Source of the DNA: Mesorhizobium sp. LHD-90
GTDB lineage: Bacteria > Pseudomonadota > Alphaproteobacteria > Rhizobiales > Rhizobiaceae
DNA: 64,000 nt
Assembly: GCF_030929505.1 (NCBI RefSeq)
Contig: NZ_JAVFVV010000017.1
Span: 62,001 to 126,000, forward strand
Reading direction: 5' to 3'
Numbering within the stretch: position 1 is the first letter of the stretch; each line of letters opens with the position of its first letter. Below, piece by piece: positions 26,754 through 35,829 of this stretch. Under the pieces are notes generated by a model, which worked only from the letters and a program-made list of their open reading frames with translations, ran no database searches and was not told the DNA's origin. A program made the position numbers and the translations under genes.

Positions 26754-28952
26754 ATGACCGGAAACGCGCGCCTGCTGACGCTGACCGCAACGCTTCTTGC
26801 TTCCGCGGCGCTGCCCGCTCACGCCGACATGACGTTCAACCGCGTCGCCACTTTCGCGGTCGCCGACAACCTGCCCGAGGCAGACCGCGCCTCGCCGACC
26901 TCCTCCGAGATCATCTCGGCCAGCGAGGACGGCAACACGCTGGTCTATTCCGACAGCCCGCATGGCGGCATCGGCATCATCGACATCACCGACCCCAAGG
27001 CGCCGAAGGCCGGCGGCTACGTCAAGGTCGAGGGCGAACCGACATCGGTGCTGGTCGAGTCCGGCAAGATTCTGGCCGCGGTCAACACCTCCAAGTCGAA
27101 GACCGAGCCGTCCGGCAACCTTTCGGTGATCGACCTTGCCGGCAAAACCGTCACGGCCACCTGCGATCTCGGCGGCCAGCCGGATTCGATCGCGATGAGC
27201 CGCGACCGCGCCTTCATCGCCGTCGCCATCGAGAACGAGCGCGACGAGGAGCTGAACGACGGCGAAATCCCGCAGATGCCCGCCGGCAACCTGAAGATCC
27301 TTTCGCTGAAGGACGGCGTGCCGGACTGCGCGACCATGAAGACGGTCGACCTGACCGGCATCGCCGAGGTCGCCCCGGAAGATCCGGAGCCCGAATTCGT
27401 CGCCTTCAACGAAGCCGGCGAGATCGCCGTGACGCTGCAGGAAAACAACCACATCGCCATCGTCGACGCGGCGACCGGCCAGATCGTCAAGCATTTCTCG
27501 GCCGGCTCGGTCGAGCTCGACAAGGTCGATACCAAAAAGGACGGCGCCTTCTCCTTCGACGCCAAGGTCAAGGCGACGCCGCGCGAGCCCGACGCGGTAA
27601 AATGGCTGGACAACGACCGCTTCGTCGTCGCTAACGAAGGCGACTACAAGGGTGGCACGCGCGGCTTCACCATCTTCAACAGACAAGGCGAGGTCGTCTA
27701 CGAATCCGGCCCGGCCTTCGAATACGAGGTCGCCAAGGTCGGCCACTATCCGGAGCACCGCAACAAGAAGGGCAACGAGCCGGAAGGTCTCGAGGCGGCC
27801 GCCTTCGGCGACGAAAAACTGTTCTTCGTGGCCTCCGAGCGCGGCTCGCTGGTCGGCGTCTACAAGGACACGGGCGCCGTGCCGGAATTCTTGCAAATGC
27901 TGCCGTCCGGCATCGGCCCGGAAGGCCTGGTCGCCATTCCGTCGCGCAACCTGCTGGTCACCGCCAACGAAACCGACCTCGGAGAGGAAAACCTCGCCCG
28001 CTCGCATGTCATGGTCTACGAGCGCGCCGAAGGCCCGGCTGCCTATCCGATGATCGCCGCCAAGCCGAACGAGGACGGCACGCCGCTCGGCTGGGGCGCA
28101 CTCTCCGGCCTCGCCGCCGACCCGGCCACGGCTGGAAAACTCTATGCCGTGTCGGACTCGGTCTACACCGGCGCGCCGACCATCTTCGAGATCGACACGA
28201 CGCAGACGCCGGCCCTCATCACCGGCAAGACCATCGTCACGCGCGGCGGCCACCCGGCGCAGAAGATCGACCTCGAAGGCGTTGTTGTCGACGGCGAAGG
28301 CGGCTTCTGGCTGGCCAATGAAGGCGACAGCGCCAAGCTGACGCCGCATGCGGTGTTGCATGTCGATGATAAAGGCGCGATCGACAAGGAGATCGCCTTC
28401 CCAACCGCTCTGCTTGCCGGCGAGACCCGCTTCGGCCTCGAAGGCATCACCATCGTCGGCTCCGGCGACGACCTCACCCTGGTCATGGCCGTGCAGCGCG
28501 AGTGGAAGGACGACCCGAAGGGCCAGACAAAATTGCTCGCCTACAAGCCGAAGGCCAAGGAATGGTCGGCCGTGCGCTATCCGCTCGATGCCACCGAGGC
28601 CGGCTGGATGGGTCTTTCGGAGATCACCGCCCATGACGGCAAACTTTTCATCATCGAGCGCGACAATCTGATCGGCGACGCGGCGAAGGTGAAGCGGCTC
28701 TATTCTGTCTCGCTCGACGCCTTCAAACCGGTTGCGCTCGACGGTGCGCTGCCAGTGGTCGAGAAGATTCTGGTGCGCGACCTGATCCCCGACCTGAAGT
28801 CGGCAACCAACGGCTATGTGGTCGACAAGGTCGAGGGTTTCACCATCGACGCGGCCGGCAACGCCTTTGTCGTCACCGACAATGACGGTGTCGACGACTC
28901 TTCCGGCGAGACGCTGTTCCTGCGCCTCGGCAACATTTCCGCGATGAACTGA
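26754..28952 (+). CDS. Exported phytase-like (esterase-like) beta-propeller protein
   Basis: A 732-residue secreted protein with signal peptide (TLTATLLASAALPAHAD). The first ~400 residues look like a choice-of-anchor-I / LVIVD-type beta-propeller (SPHGGIGIIDITDPKAPKAG). The C-terminal ~320 residues match the esterase-like phytase fold PF13449 (DLEGVVVDGEGGFWLANEGD, FGLEGITIVG, VEGFTIDAAGNAFVVTDNDG). Such proteins are suspected of phosphate-ester or metal-dependent hydrolysis, without firm assignment. ATG 26754 follows GGAGAGGGT. A perfect hairpin lies just after the stop. Confidence 0.82.
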   Translation: MTGNARLLTLTATLLASAALPAHADMTFNRVATFAVADNLPEADRASPTSSEIISASEDGNTLVYSDSPHGGIGIIDITDPKAPKAGGYVKVEGEPTSVLVESGKILAAVNTSKSKTEPSGNLSVIDLAGKTVTATCDLGGQPDSIAMSRDRAFIAVAIENERDEELNDGEIPQMPAGNLKILSLKDGVPDCATMKTVDLTGIAEVAPEDPEPEFVAFNEAGEIAVTLQENNHIAIVDAATGQIVKHFSAGSVELDKVDTKKDGAFSFDAKVKATPREPDAVKWLDNDRFVVANEGDYKGGTRGFTIFNRQGEVVYESGPAFEYEVAKVGHYPEHRNKKGNEPEGLEAAAFGDEKLFFVASERGSLVGVYKDTGAVPEFLQMLPSGIGPEGLVAIPSRNLLVTANETDLGEENLARSHVMVYERAEGPAAYPMIAAKPNEDGTPLGWGALSGLAADPATAGKLYAVSDSVYTGAPTIFEIDTTQTPALITGKTIVTRGGHPAQKIDLEGVVVDGEGGFWLANEGDSAKLTPHAVLHVDDKGAIDKEIAFPTALLAGETRFGLEGITIVGSGDDLTLVMAVQREWKDDPKGQTKLLAYKPKAKEWSAVRYPLDATEAGWMGLSEITAHDGKLFIIERDNLIGDAAKVKRLYSVSLDAFKPVALDGALPVVEKILVRDLIPDLKSATNGYVVDKVEGFTIDAAGNAFVVTDNDGVDDSSGETLFLRLGNISAMN

Positions 28953-28960
28953 TCGCGATC

Positions 28961-28989
28961 GGAGGGCGGCGGTTTCGCCGCCGCCCTCC
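28961..28989 (+). terminator. Strong GC hairpin after phytase-like gene
   Basis: A perfect 12-bp stem GGAGGGCGGCGG (28961-28972) / CCGCCGCCCTCC (28978-28989) with a TTTCG loop, eight bases after the stop codon. No T run follows; it probably acts as a terminator or end-stabilising structure. Confidence 0.7.
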
Positions 28990-29088
28990 CCCATACCGGT
29001 CATCGACTGGCCCAGCCGATAGCGCGGCGCAGCCGTTGCGGTCCGTGCCCGGACCGGCCATTGTCGCCCCGACTTTACGGGTGACTTC

Positions 29089-30141
29089 ATGCACAAGACC
29101 ATCGAGACCATTTTGGGCGACACCGAAGGCGTCGCCTTCACCTTCCCCGTCTTCCGCTTCGACGGCAGCGATCCGGCTGCACCGAAAGCCTATCTGCAAG
29201 CGGCGTTGCATGCCGGCGAGTTGCCGGGCACCGTCGCCATCGACGCACTGATGCCGAAACTGCGCAAAGCCGAAGCCGAGGGTCGGCTACGCGGCACGAT
29301 CACCATCGTGCCGCACGCCAATCCGGTCGGCAGGGCGCAGTATCATTTCGGTTCCTTGCACGGCCGCTTCCATCTCGGCACGCGCACCAATTTCAACCGC
29401 GACTTTCCGCTGCTCGACCGGCCGGACGCCTCCACCCTTCGGGACGGTGGCGTCACCGTCGACCAGCGCCTGAAACAGCGACTGCTGAAACTGTCGACAG
29501 GCCACGAGATCGTGCTCGACCTGCACTGCGACGACGAGGGCGTGGACTATCTTTACGTGCCGAAGGCGCTGTGGCCGGGCATGCAGGACTGCGCGGCGGC
29601 GATGGGCGTGGCGGCGGTGATCCTGTGGGAGGGATCGTCCGGCGCGTCCTTCGACGAGGCCTCGCTGCATCCGTATCTGCAAATGCCGGCGGCGGAGGCC
29701 AGGCTGGAGCGGCGCGCTATTGCCACGGTCGAATATCGCGGGCTGCTCGACGTCGATCGCTCGCTGGCGCAATCCGACGCGGACGGCCTCTACCGCCTGT
29801 TGGTTGCGCGCGGGGTGATCGAGGACCAGGCGCTGCCCGCTCTCGACTCTTTCGCTGGCCTCGTCGCTCCGATCGACCATGTTGAGGTGGCGACGGCGCC
29901 GCGCGCAGGCGCCATCCTCTTCGACGTCAAGCCCGGCGACCGCGTGAAAAAAGGCGACCGGCTGGCGACCATCGTCCATGCTCCCGGCGAGGAAGGCGGC
30001 TCCACCGACGTTCTGGCGCCGCAGGCGGGTTATATCCTGACGCGTGTCGTGCGCCGTTCGACCTATGCCGGCGACGATCTGGTAAAACTCGTCGGCGAAG
30101 CACCGAGCGCCAGCGCCAGGCAGGGCGCTCTGGAGAACTGA
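29089..30141 (+). CDS. Succinylglutamate desuccinylase/aspartoacylase family protein
   Basis: A 350-residue zinc-dependent deacylase/carboxypeptidase of the AstE/AspA family (PF04952). The zinc ligands appear in LHAGELPG (H..E) and DLHCDDEG (H). Residues after about 270 form a small biotinyl-lipoyl-like barrel (GAILFDVKPGDRVKKGDRLA), as in several members of the family. It is soluble, with no signal peptide. The ribosome site is weak. The substrate is probably an N-acyl amino acid or small amide; nothing adjacent narrows it down. Confidence 0.85.
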   Translation: MHKTIETILGDTEGVAFTFPVFRFDGSDPAAPKAYLQAALHAGELPGTVAIDALMPKLRKAEAEGRLRGTITIVPHANPVGRAQYHFGSLHGRFHLGTRTNFNRDFPLLDRPDASTLRDGGVTVDQRLKQRLLKLSTGHEIVLDLHCDDEGVDYLYVPKALWPGMQDCAAAMGVAAVILWEGSSGASFDEASLHPYLQMPAAEARLERRAIATVEYRGLLDVDRSLAQSDADGLYRLLVARGVIEDQALPALDSFAGLVAPIDHVEVATAPRAGAILFDVKPGDRVKKGDRLATIVHAPGEEGGSTDVLAPQAGYILTRVVRRSTYAGDDLVKLVGEAPSASARQGALEN

Positions 30142-30280
30142 CCGGGCCAAGCAGTTGCGACCCTTGCACTGCGTCATGACGTAGACGGGCGGAACGACCG
30201 CGCAGCGCGGCTGGAGGCGGCTGTTTGCGCCAGCGGAAATCCGCTTGCCCCCTCTCCCATTCGCCGCTATGGAATCCGGC

Positions 30281-30325
30281 ATGCGTATCGCTTCGATCAA
30301 GATCGTTTGGTGGTGGGCCAGCTGA
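30281..30325 (+). CDS. trpL: Trp leader peptide
   Basis: A 14-codon peptide MRIASIKIVWWWAS with three consecutive TGG codons, lying ~118 bp before trpE(G). An alternative in-frame ATG is at 30269. Ribosome stalling at the Trp codons would let the segment at 30328-30333 (GCGGCC) pair with 30364-30369 (GGCCGC), preventing the terminator hairpin from forming. This is the classic attenuation layout, known for rhizobial trpE(G). Confidence 0.92.
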   Translation: MRIASIKIVWWWAS

Positions 30326-30362
30326 CAGCGGCCTGCCGAAACGCGTGCGCGTGAAAAATGGG

Positions 30363-30398
30363 TGGCCGCAGGAGAAGTCCGGGCGGCCATTTGTTTTT
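30363..30398 (+). terminator. trp attenuator terminator
   Basis: The stem TGGCCGC (30363-30369) / GCGGCCA (30383-30389) is followed by TTTGTTTTT (30390-30398). The left arm overlaps the antiterminator partner of GCGGCC at 30328. It is an intrinsic terminator controlled by translation of trpL. Confidence 0.88.
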
Positions 30399-30442
30399 GA
30401 AGCCTATCCGGACACCGGCGCGGCGAACGGATGGAGAAAAAG

Positions 30443-32632
30443 ATGTCGGTCGAACTCCTCGACAACGGGGCCGAGAAATTCGTGACGGCGGGCGGCGTCA
30501 CCATCGTCCGCCAGCGCCATGACACGCCCTACAAGGGCGCGATAGAGGCCTATATCGACGGACTGAACAGCCGGCGCGGCGCGGTTTTTTCGTCGAACTA
30601 CGAGTATCCCGGCCGCTATACACGCTGGGACACGGCGGTGATCGATCCGCCACTGGTCATCTCGGCGCGCGGCCGCTCGATGCGCATCGAAGCGCTGAAC
30701 AGCCGCGGTGAGGTGCTGCTGCCGGTCATTGCGCGCACGCTGCTGCCGCTGAAGGACGTCACCCTCACCCAGACCACCGAACGGCGGCTGGCGCTGAAAA
30801 TCGCCGAGCCGGGGCGCGTCTTCACCGAGGAAGAACGCTCGCGCGTGCCGTCGGTGTTCACGGTGCTGCGCGCCGTCACCGCGCTGTTCCACACCGACGA
30901 GGATTCCAATCTCGGCCTCTACGGCGCCTTCGGCTACGACCTCGCCTTCCAGTTCGATCCGGTCGATCTGTCGCTGAAACGTGCCGAGAGCCAGCGCGAC
31001 CTCGTGCTCTACCTCCCCGACGAGATCCTGGTGGTCGACCACCATTCGGCAAAAGCCTGGCACGACCGCTACGACTATTCCGGCAGCGGATTCAACACGG
31101 CCGGCCTGCCGCGCGACAGCGAGGCCGAACCGTTCAGGACCGCCGACCGCATCCCGCCGCGCGGCGACCACGAGCCCGGCGAATATGCCGAACTGGTCAA
31201 GAAGGCGATGGAGAGTTTTAGGCGCGGCGACCTGTTCGAGGTCGTCCCTGGGCAGATGTTCTACGAGCGCTGCGAATCCCTGCCATCGGACATTTCGCGG
31301 CGGCTGAAGCTGATCAACCCCTCGCCCTATTCCTTCTTCATCAACCTCGGCGAGAACGAGTTTTTGATCGGCGCCTCGCCGGAAATGTTCGTGCGGGTGA
31401 ACGGCCGGCGCGTCGAGACCTGCCCGATCTCCGGCACGATCAAGCGAGGCGAGGACGCCATTTCGGACAGCGAGCAGATCTTGAAACTGCTCAACTCCAA
31501 GAAGGACGAGTCCGAACTCACCATGTGTTCGGACGTCGACCGCAACGACAAGTCGAGGGTGTGCGAGCCGGGATCGGTGCGAGTCATCGGCCGGCGCCAG
31601 ATCGAGATGTATTCGCGGCTGATCCACACGGTCGACCATATCGAGGGCCGCCTGCGCGAAGGCATGGACGCTTTCGACGCCTTTTTGAGCCACGCCTGGG
31701 CCGTCACCGTCACCGGCGCGCCAAAACTGTGGGCCATGCGTTTCATCGAGAAGCACGAAAAAAGCCCGCGCGCCTGGTATGGCGGGGCGATCGGCATGGT
31801 GCATTTCAACGGCGACATGAACACCGGCCTGACGCTGCGCACCATCCGCATCAAGGACGGCATCGCCGAGGTGCGCGCCGGCGCCACATTGCTGTTCGAC
31901 AGCGTTCCGGAAGAAGAAGAAGCCGAAACCGAACTGAAGGCCTCCGCCATGATTTCCGCCATCCGAGACGCCAAGGCCGGCAACGCGGCGGCCGGCGACC
32001 GCAGCGCCGCCCGCGTCGGCGACGGGGTCAACATCCTCTTGGTCGACCACGAGGATTCCTTCGTGCACACCTTGGCGAATTATTTCCGCCAGACCGGCGC
32101 CAATGTCTCGACGGTGCGCACGCCCGTGCCGGAAGAACTGTTCGACAGGCTGAAGCCCGACCTCGTCGTGCTTTCGCCCGGCCCGGGCACGCCGAAGGAT
32201 TTCGACTGCGCCGCCACCATCAGGAAAGCGCGCCAGCGCGACCTGCCGATCTTCGGCGTTTGCCTCGGCCTGCAAGCGCTCGCCGAAGCCTATGGCGGAG
32301 AACTGCGCCAGCTCCACGTGCCGATGCACGGAAAACCCTCGCGCATCCGCGTGTCGAAGCCGGGCGTCATCTTCTCCGGGCTGCCCAAAGAGGTGACGGT
32401 CGGCCGCTACCACTCGATCTTCGCCGATCCGGTGCGGCTGCCCGACGACTTCATCGTCACCGCCGAGACCGAGGACGGCGTCATCATGGCCTTCGAGCAC
32501 CGCAAGGAGCCGATCGCGGCGGTGCAGTTCCATCCCGAATCGATCATGACGCTCGGCCAGAACGCCGGCATGCGCATGATCGAGAACGTCGTCGCGCATC
32601 TGCCGCGCAAGGCCAAGGAAAAGGCGGCCTAG
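30443..32632 (+). CDS. trpE(G): Fused anthranilate synthase TrpE(G)
   Basis: A 729-residue fusion of anthranilate synthase component I (about 1-510) and glutamine amidotransferase component II (about 530-729), making anthranilate from chorismate and glutamine. Component I shows [20 protein letters not shown] and the [18 protein letters not shown] region. Component II begins [10 protein letters not shown], with nucleophile [12 protein letters not shown] and QFHPESIMT. The fusion is characteristic of rhizobia and relatives. ATG 30443 has GGAG seven bases ahead; ATG 30431 is also in frame but overlaps that site. It is controlled by the trpL attenuator. Confidence 0.96.
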   Translation: MSVELLDNGAEKFVTAGGVTIVRQRHDTPYKGAIEAYIDGLNSRRGAVFSSNYEYPGRYTRWDTAVIDPPLVISARGRSMRIEALNSRGEVLLPVIARTLLPLKDVTLTQTTERRLALKIAEPGRVFTEEERSRVPSVFTVLRAVTALFHTDEDSNLGLYGAFGYDLAFQFDPVDLSLKRAESQRDLVLYLPDEILVVDHHSAKAWHDRYDYSGSGFNTAGLPRDSEAEPFRTADRIPPRGDHEPGEYAELVKKAMESFRRGDLFEVVPGQMFYERCESLPSDISRRLKLINPSPYSFFINLGENEFLIGASPEMFVRVNGRRVETCPISGTIKRGEDAISDSEQILKLLNSKKDESELTMCSDVDRNDKSRVCEPGSVRVIGRRQIEMYSRLIHTVDHIEGRLREGMDAFDAFLSHAWAVTVTGAPKLWAMRFIEKHEKSPRAWYGGAIGMVHFNGDMNTGLTLRTIRIKDGIAEVRAGATLLFDSVPEEEEAETELKASAMISAIRDAKAGNAAAGDRSAARVGDGVNILLVDHEDSFVHTLANYFRQTGANVSTVRTPVPEELFDRLKPDLVVLSPGPGTPKDFDCAATIRKARQRDLPIFGVCLGLQALAEAYGGELRQLHVPMHGKPSRIRVSKPGVIFSGLPKEVTVGRYHSIFADPVRLPDDFIVTAETEDGVIMAFEHRKEPIAAVQFHPESIMTLGQNAGMRMIENVVAHLPRKAKEKAA

Positions 32633-32633
32633 C

Positions 32634-33563
32634 TTGAACGCGGCATCCTCCTCGACCGCCGCCAAGCAGAAAGTCGTGCGGTTGGCCTTCTGGTCGATCG
32701 TCGTCGCCTTGGTGGTGCTCGGCCTGAAGGCGTTCGCCTGGTGGATCACCGGCTCGGTTGCGCTTTATTCTGACGCGCTGGAATCGATCGTCAACGTTGT
32801 GACGGCGATCGCCGCGCTTTGGGCGATCCGCATAAGCCACATGCCGGCCGACCGCGACCATCAGCACGGTCACCATAAGGCCGAATATTTCGCCGCGGTG
32901 CTGGAAGGCGCGATGATCATCGTCGCGGCCCTCCTGATCATGTCGCAGGTGTTTCGGACGCTGAGCAACCCAGGTCCGCTCGAGCAGCCCTGGGAAGGCC
33001 TGGCAGTGAACGGCTTCGCCGCTGTCCTCAATGCGGTCTGGGCCTTCGTTCTCATCCGTCAGGGACGCAGTGCAAAATCGCCGGCGCTCGAGGCAGACGG
33101 CCACCACCTGATGACCGACGTAATGACCTCGGTCGGGGTCATCGCCGGCCTGGTCCTGGCCGTCCTCACCGGCTGGACAATCCTCGATCCGCTGCTGGCG
33201 GCACTGGTCGCGGTCAATATCCTGGTCCAGGGTTGGAAGATCATGGGCGAGTCGCTGAGCGGCCTGATGGACAAGGCTGTGCCGATCGAGGACAATTTGC
33301 ACATCCGCGACATCATTTCTGCGAACTCCAAAGGCGCGCTGGAGGTCCACGACCTCAAGACCCGCACCGCAGGCCGCGCCACCTTCATCGAATTCCACCT
33401 GATCGTCGACGGCGACATGCCGGTGCGAGAGAGCCACGTCATCTGCGACCGCATCGAGGACGCATTGAGGGCTGAAATCCCGTCGGTGCGCGTGCTCATC
33501 CATGTCGAGCCCGACGACGAGGCGAAACTGCCGCCCGGCACCAGCGCCGTGCCGTTCGCGTGA
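32634..33563 (+). CDS. Cation diffusion facilitator (CDF) transporter
   Basis: A 309-residue divalent metal exporter of the CDF family (Zn2+, Fe2+, Mn2+ or Co2+ out of the cytosol by H+ antiport). Six helices are visible. Metal-site motifs are SDALESIVNVV in helix 2 and ADGHHLMTDVMTSVG in helix 5. A His-rich stretch DRDHQHGHHKAEY follows helix 2. The C-terminal ~90 residues form the cytosolic domain. The start is a TTG right after the trpE(G) stop, with a purine-rich stretch inside trpE(G), suggesting coupling. The metal is not determined. Confidence 0.88.
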   Translation: MNAASSSTAAKQKVVRLAFWSIVVALVVLGLKAFAWWITGSVALYSDALESIVNVVTAIAALWAIRISHMPADRDHQHGHHKAEYFAAVLEGAMIIVAALLIMSQVFRTLSNPGPLEQPWEGLAVNGFAAVLNAVWAFVLIRQGRSAKSPALEADGHHLMTDVMTSVGVIAGLVLAVLTGWTILDPLLAALVAVNILVQGWKIMGESLSGLMDKAVPIEDNLHIRDIISANSKGALEVHDLKTRTAGRATFIEFHLIVDGDMPVRESHVICDRIEDALRAEIPSVRVLIHVEPDDEAKLPPGTSAVPFA

Positions 33564-33738
33564 AACCTGCGGCCGTGCGCAATGCGCCGGCTGGAAAAAA
33601 TTGATAAACTCCTGAACGGCGATGTCGGCTCCGAATGCCGCCATTCGTCCTCGCTCCGTATGAGCGAGACGGATGGTCATCGCTTTCGCGGCCCGACTGG
33701 AGACGACGGCCGCCTGTCATCGTGCGGAGGAAGTCGAC

Positions 33739-34821
33739 GTGACACAGAAAACCCTTGTGCTTCTGGGAACCAAGAAAGGCGCCTTCATCGCCGAGAGTGA
33801 CGAAGAGCGGAAAGACTGGACGCTGAGCGGACCGTTCTGCGAGACTTGGCCGATGAACCACGTCGTCGGCGACCCGCGGACCGGCACGATCTATGCCGGC
33901 GGCGGCAATGAATGGTTCGGCCCGGCCGTGTGGAAATCCACCGATCTCGGCAAGACCTGGACGCATTCCAGCGAAGGGCTTGCTTATGAGGAAGGTAAGG
34001 AACCGGTGAAGGCGGTGTGGAGCCTCGCGGCCAACAATGGCAGCCTCTATGCCGGCGTGCAACCGGCCGGCTTGTTCCGCAGCGACGACGGCGGGCAGAA
34101 CTGGTCGCATATCGAGGGCCTGCAAAAGCACCCTTCGCGCGAGCACTGGCAGCCGGGCGGCGCCGGGCTGATCCTGCATTCGCTGGTGGTGCATCCGGAG
34201 GACGAGGACAAGATCTGGATCGGCGTGTCGGCGGCAGGCGTCTTCCATACCGCCGACGGCGGCAAGACATGGGAACCGCGCAATCGCGGCACACGCGCCG
34301 ATTTCAACCCCGACGACCAGAGATACCCTGAATTCGGCCAGTGCGTGCACTGCGTGGTGATGGCTCCCGGCGGCGGCGAGCGCTTTTACCAACAGAACCA
34401 TTGCGGCATGTATGTCAGCGAGAACGGCGGCAAGGAATGGCGGAGCATCGAGGCCGGCCTGCCCTCGACCTTCGGCTTCCCCGCCGCCGCGCACCCGCGT
34501 GACCCCGACATGCTGTTCCTGCTGCCGCTGAACGGCGATTCCGCCGGCCGCTACGTGCCGGATGCCAAGGCGGCCGTCTGGCGCACCCGCGACGCCGGCA
34601 AGAGTTGGCAGGACATGCGCGAGGGCCTGCCGCAGAAGAACGCCTATTTCGGCGTGCTGCGCCAGGCGATGGCGACGGACAGGCACGAGCGGGCCGGCGT
34701 TTATTTCGGAACCAGTTCGGGCTCGGTCTACGCCAGCGCCGACGAAGGCGAAAGCTGGACGGCGATCGCCGAGCACCTGCCGACGGTGCTGTCGGTCGAG
34801 ACGCTGGTGGTCGAGCGCTAG
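33739..34821 (+). CDS. BNR/sialidase-like beta-propeller protein
   Basis: A 360-residue protein made of BNR/Asp-box repeats, e.g. STDLGKTWTHS, SDDGGQNWSHI, TADGGKTWEPR, SENGGKEWRSI, TRDAGKSWQDM and SADEGESWTAI, i.e. about six propeller blades. The catalytic residues of true sialidases are not apparent, and no signal peptide is seen, so it is probably a cytosolic binding or scaffold protein. GTG 33739 follows GGAGGAAG. It is followed 11 bp later by a MoaD/ThiS-like gene, a pairing I recall from other genomes, suggesting joint function. Confidence 0.82.
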   Translation: MTQKTLVLLGTKKGAFIAESDEERKDWTLSGPFCETWPMNHVVGDPRTGTIYAGGGNEWFGPAVWKSTDLGKTWTHSSEGLAYEEGKEPVKAVWSLAANNGSLYAGVQPAGLFRSDDGGQNWSHIEGLQKHPSREHWQPGGAGLILHSLVVHPEDEDKIWIGVSAAGVFHTADGGKTWEPRNRGTRADFNPDDQRYPEFGQCVHCVVMAPGGGERFYQQNHCGMYVSENGGKEWRSIEAGLPSTFGFPAAAHPRDPDMLFLLPLNGDSAGRYVPDAKAAVWRTRDAGKSWQDMREGLPQKNAYFGVLRQAMATDRHERAGVYFGTSSGSVYASADEGESWTAIAEHLPTVLSVETLVVER

Positions 34822-34832
34822 GATTTCGGGCC

Positions 34833-35120
34833 ATGCACGGCGCAACGCAAATGGCGCGTATAAAAGTCCGGCTGCCGGGGCCGCTGGTGGACTTGTTTCC
34901 CGGCTCGGTGCGGCGCCTCGAGGTCGAGGCGCGCACCGTGCGCGAGATGATCGACGCGCTGAACGAGCGCTGGCCGGGAATGCGCGACCGGCTGTGCGAC
35001 ACCACGCCGGCGATCCGCAAGCACATCAACGTCTTCGTCGACGGCGAGCGCGCCAGGCTGGAAATGAAGCTCGAACCCGGCACCGAGGTTTTTATCCTGA
35101 CGGCGATCAGCGGGGGGTGA
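34833..35120 (+). CDS. MoaD/ThiS-family ubiquitin-like protein
   Basis: A 95-residue beta-grasp protein. It begins with a short basic strand (RIKVRLPGPLVDLFPG), contains the MoaD-type EVEARTVREMIDALNERWPG helix and HINVFVDGER strand, and ends in ISGG. A free C-terminal Gly-Gly is the feature that is adenylated or thiocarboxylated in this family. No E1-like MoeB/ThiF, MoaE or JAMM protease gene lies nearby. The pairing is only with the beta-propeller gene upstream. The role could be sulfur carrier or protein tag; neither is shown. Confidence 0.85.
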   Translation: MHGATQMARIKVRLPGPLVDLFPGSVRRLEVEARTVREMIDALNERWPGMRDRLCDTTPAIRKHINVFVDGERARLEMKLEPGTEVFILTAISGG

Positions 35121-35829
35121 CGGGCTGCCGAAGCATATCGGCCCATGCCCCCTCCACCGCCTTCGGCGATCCGATTGCCTGCCTCCTCTGGTGAAGCAGG
35201 CCGTCACGAACACGGCGGCTTGGCGCAACGGAACCTGCATCGAGACCGCACTCCTTCCTTGCCACGCTGCGGAAAATCCGCCCTGGCCATTGAGTGGAAA
35301 TCTCCCTCTCGGGAGGTGGGAAGCGGGGCGCAGGGCCGAGCCTCTCAAAGTTAAAAAACGTGGCGCGAACCCTGCGCCCCGCCGGCGTTCTTGCCCGACC
35401 GCTGATACCGCTCACTCGTTCCGGAGCGTGTCGTCGCGATCTGGGGCCCGGGTCTCGAGACTCTCGCCAAGCCGCGCACCGTTACGCGGCCACCCCGGCG
35501 CCGACGCTCTCCCCTGATACCCGGTGCGCACCAGGTTTCCCGCGAGAGCGATTGCGAGGATTATGGGGCAGCCTGAGGCAGGAGGGATAAACCTGCCGGA
35601 AAAAACCGAGCCGGACCGTTTTTCCCGACTATCGGAATGAAGGATTTCAATAGCTTATGGCATGAATCCGAATCGGATTGTCATAAAATTGCGGACGTCC
35701 TGTCCCCCTTTTTCTGAATATCCAGTGCCAGGGGTGATTTTCCTTGGCCGTCCGCGCTGCCCCGTAAACTTGCCGCAAACTTCCGTTGCAGGGCTGACAG
35801 CGGCGGAAGCGCGGCGCTAGAAGGAAGCC
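35121..35829. other. Long structured intergenic region, no supported gene
   Basis: A gap of 709 bp with no convincing coding frame. It contains a perfect 12-bp stem, CGGGGCGCAGGG (35324-35335) with CCCTGCGCCCCG (35370-35381), several smaller stems up to about 35540, and a run AAAAACCGAGCCGGACCG followed by TTTTT near 35600-35625. This looks like a structured RNA or a repeat, but I could not match it to RNase P RNA, tmRNA, SRP RNA or a known riboswitch. Confidence 0.4.
35666..35678. promoter_or_regulatory. 13-bp dyad upstream of AbrB-type gene
   Basis: ATCCGAATCGGAT is a palindrome with 6-bp arms about a single central base, ~150 bp before the AbrB-type membrane gene, in an A/T-richer stretch. 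It could be an operator; no regulator is identified. Confidence 0.35.

Noticed and set aside
34818-35415. Minus-strand frames in the structured gap
   Set aside because: They have no ribosome site or recognised family; a repeat-encoded frame is possible but not supportable here.
35121-35829. RNase P RNA, tmRNA, SRP RNA or cobalamin riboswitch
   Set aside because: None of the diagnostic sequences (e.g. GAGGAAAGTCC for RNase P, a tmRNA tag frame, a B12 box) was found on either strand.
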